NCBI GenBank assembly: GCA_030616775.1
Contig: JAUWWQ010000035.1
Location: forward strand, 1 to 44,878
Direction: 5' to 3'
Source of the DNA: Planctomycetota bacterium
GTDB taxonomy: Bacteria; Planctomycetota; Phycisphaerae; UBA1845
Length of the DNA: 44,878 bases
Notes under the pieces: generated by a model
What the model was told of the DNA's origin: nothing
What the model saw: only the letters and a program-made list of their open reading frames with translations
Databases searched by the model: none
Translations under genes and position numbers: made by a program
Shown: one piece after another, positions 43,720 to 44,878 of the stretch
Numbering within the stretch: the stretch's first letter is position 1
Layout of the letters: the number at the start of each line of letters is the position of its first letter

Positions 43720-44878
43720 ATGTCCGCACATAGCTTGGCGCCGCGCGTTCTTGGGTTGGCGGTTGGGATTGCTACTGCCGCCTGTCCGACCGCAGCCCTG
43801 GCCCAAACTGGGGCGTGCTGCTTCCCCGACGACATCTGCTTCGACGGCGTCGACGGTACCGATTGCCTCCTCGTTGACGGCAGGTTCCTCGGCGACGGCT
43901 TAACCTGTAACGGCGACCCGGATGGCGACAGCGTTTTCGGTTGTTATGATGGGTGTCCGCTGGATCGCGAAAAGGATGATCCAGGCGTTTGCGGCTGCGG
44001 CGTACCCGACGACGACTCTGACGCGGATGGAGTTTTTGACTGCGTCGACTTATGCCCGGGAACACCGCCCGGCATGCCGGTGGACGAGAGCGGCTGCCCA
44101 CCTCTCGGTGCGTGTTGTTTCCTGGTCGGTGTGTGCATTGACGACACCCTTCCTTACGATTGCTTCGCCGTTGGTGGGGTACACCAAGGTGCCGGGTCAA
44201 CCTGCGGTCAAGAGTGCCGGTTCCCAGGTGACGGCGATGTTGACGGCAGCGGTCTCGTCGACCTTGGCGACTTCTGGTACTGGGATCCCTGCGCCACGGG
44301 CCCGCTTCCTGGTCCTTTAACAGAAGGCTGCCGTCCCCTGGATCTCAACGGGGATCGGGACGTAGACCTGGCGGACTTCGCTCAATTTCAGCGAATATCC
44401 TTCACATGCACACATGACGGCGGTTGCGGCGACGGAGATCTGTGCACCGATGACCAGTGTATCGGCAATCAGTGCAACCACACTGATGTTGATTGTCCGG
44501 AGGGTTGGATCTGCGATCCGGGCACCGGTAACTGCGTCGAGTTCATCCGCCCCGCCAATGACGATTGCGACGATCCCATCTCCGTCGGTGATGGCAGTGA
44601 GTCCTTCAGCAACGAAAGGGCCAGCACCGATGGACCGAACGATGGCGGCGAATGCGCAGGCCTGGAAGGCGACGTCTGGTTCTGCTACACGGCTTCGTGT
44701 AACGGCACGGCCACCGTGGACCTCTGCACCAGCGACTTTGACACAGTGGTAGCCGTGTATGCCGGGTGCGCGTGCCCCACGACGAATCCGGTTATGTGCG
44801 ATGACGATGGCTGCGGCACCCAGGGTGGCGGTTCCGAGGTGACTTTCACCGTTTCAGACGATGCATTGTACCTGATCC
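43720..44878 (+). CDS. N-terminal part of a secreted Cys-rich calcium-repeat protein (runs off the window)
   Basis: The frame from ATG 43720 (GGAGA five bases before) is open to the last base, 386 codons without a stop. A signal peptide (LGLAVGIATAACPTAALAQT) is followed by a GACCFPDDICFDG module, TSP3-like repeats (DDDSDADGVFDCVDLCPGTP), a second GACC module and a dockerin-like pair (GDGDVDGSGLVDLGDFWYW, DLNGDRDVDLADFAQFQ). A Cys-rich linker and the start of a pre-peptidase C-terminal-like domain (LEGDVWFCYTASCNGTATVD) end the visible part. It shares module types with the gene at 12369. The rest lies beyond the window. Confidence 0.85.
   Translation, partial: MSAHSLAPRVLGLAVGIATAACPTAALAQTGACCFPDDICFDGVDGTDCLLVDGRFLGDGLTCNGDPDGDSVFGCYDGCPLDREKDDPGVCGCGVPDDDSDADGVFDCVDLCPGTPPGMPVDESGCPPLGACCFLVGVCIDDTLPYDCFAVGGVHQGAGSTCGQECRFPGDGDVDGSGLVDLGDFWYWDPCATGPLPGPLTEGCRPLDLNGDRDVDLADFAQFQRISFTCTHDGGCGDGDLCTDDQCIGNQCNHTDVDCPEGWICDPGTGNCVEFIRPANDDCDDPISVGDGSESFSNERASTDGPNDGGECAGLEGDVWFCYTASCNGTATVDLCTSDFDTVVAVYAGCACPTTNPVMCDDDGCGTQGGGSEVTFTVSDDALYLI

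Overview
The window looks like a chromosomal segment from an uncultured planctomycete, probably Phycisphaerae-like. The grounds are high GC, long secreted Cys-rich proteins with 'GACC/GSCC' modules, thrombospondin-3-like and dockerin-like calcium repeats, a 'VPAVSEWG' C-terminal anchor, and intergenic space crowded with short palindromic repeats. This is inferred from protein style; no rRNA or tRNA gene was seen. No CRISPR array, prophage or intact transposase gene was recognised.

Layout. 1-3412: decayed sequence, then a translationally coupled minus-strand pair (DUF1611/DgcN-like plus enolase-superfamily epimerase/DgcA-like) predicted to process D-glutamate. 3413-6052: clpB. 6257-8397: a coupled operon of a membrane-anchored trypsin-like protease and an unknown exported protein. 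8895-9637: a NusG paralogue whose 3' end is duplicated around an array of four alternating hairpins. 9677-12236: a UgpC/MalK-type ATPase and a divergent FAD oxidoreductase. 12369-14651: a large secreted dockerin-like protein. 14883-19663: pdxJ, dapA, a membrane protein and a small protein in one tight run, then a LysM-L,D-transpeptidase and an AhpD-like protein whose resolving cysteine is replaced by an in-frame TGA. 19821-23518: a methyltransferase, a B12/radical SAM protein and an MNT-HEPN pair. 23779-28345: a sialidase-like chimera and a three-Cys-motif/TcmP pair. 29136-32515: icd, a small conserved protein and a sodium:solute symporter. 32619-40658: mainly exported or envelope proteins separated by repeats. 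40665-43472: divergent sugar aminotransferase and UDP-sugar dehydrogenase. 43720-end: the start of another secreted calcium-repeat protein.

The strongest candidate for something new is the probable selenoprotein at 19115-19663. The TGA falls exactly at the second cysteine of a CxxCxxxH motif, the frame stays coding for 100 more codons, and a SECIS-like hairpin follows at the right distance. A 63-bp two-hairpin element sits just upstream between 14-bp direct repeats, and it seems to have split an ancestral TGATG overlap between the transpeptidase and this gene. A second copy lies in inverse orientation at 30922-30984. The 28-bp direct repeat around the alternating hairpin array behind the NusG paralogue looks like the same kind of event. 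Together they suggest that small structured elements insert at gene ends in this genome and rebuild the end they hit.

Other pairs worth attention are DUF5131-TcmP, MNT-HEPN and protease-unknown partner. Heptanucleotide GATTGNN arrays occur both between genes and, in frame, inside the radical SAM gene.
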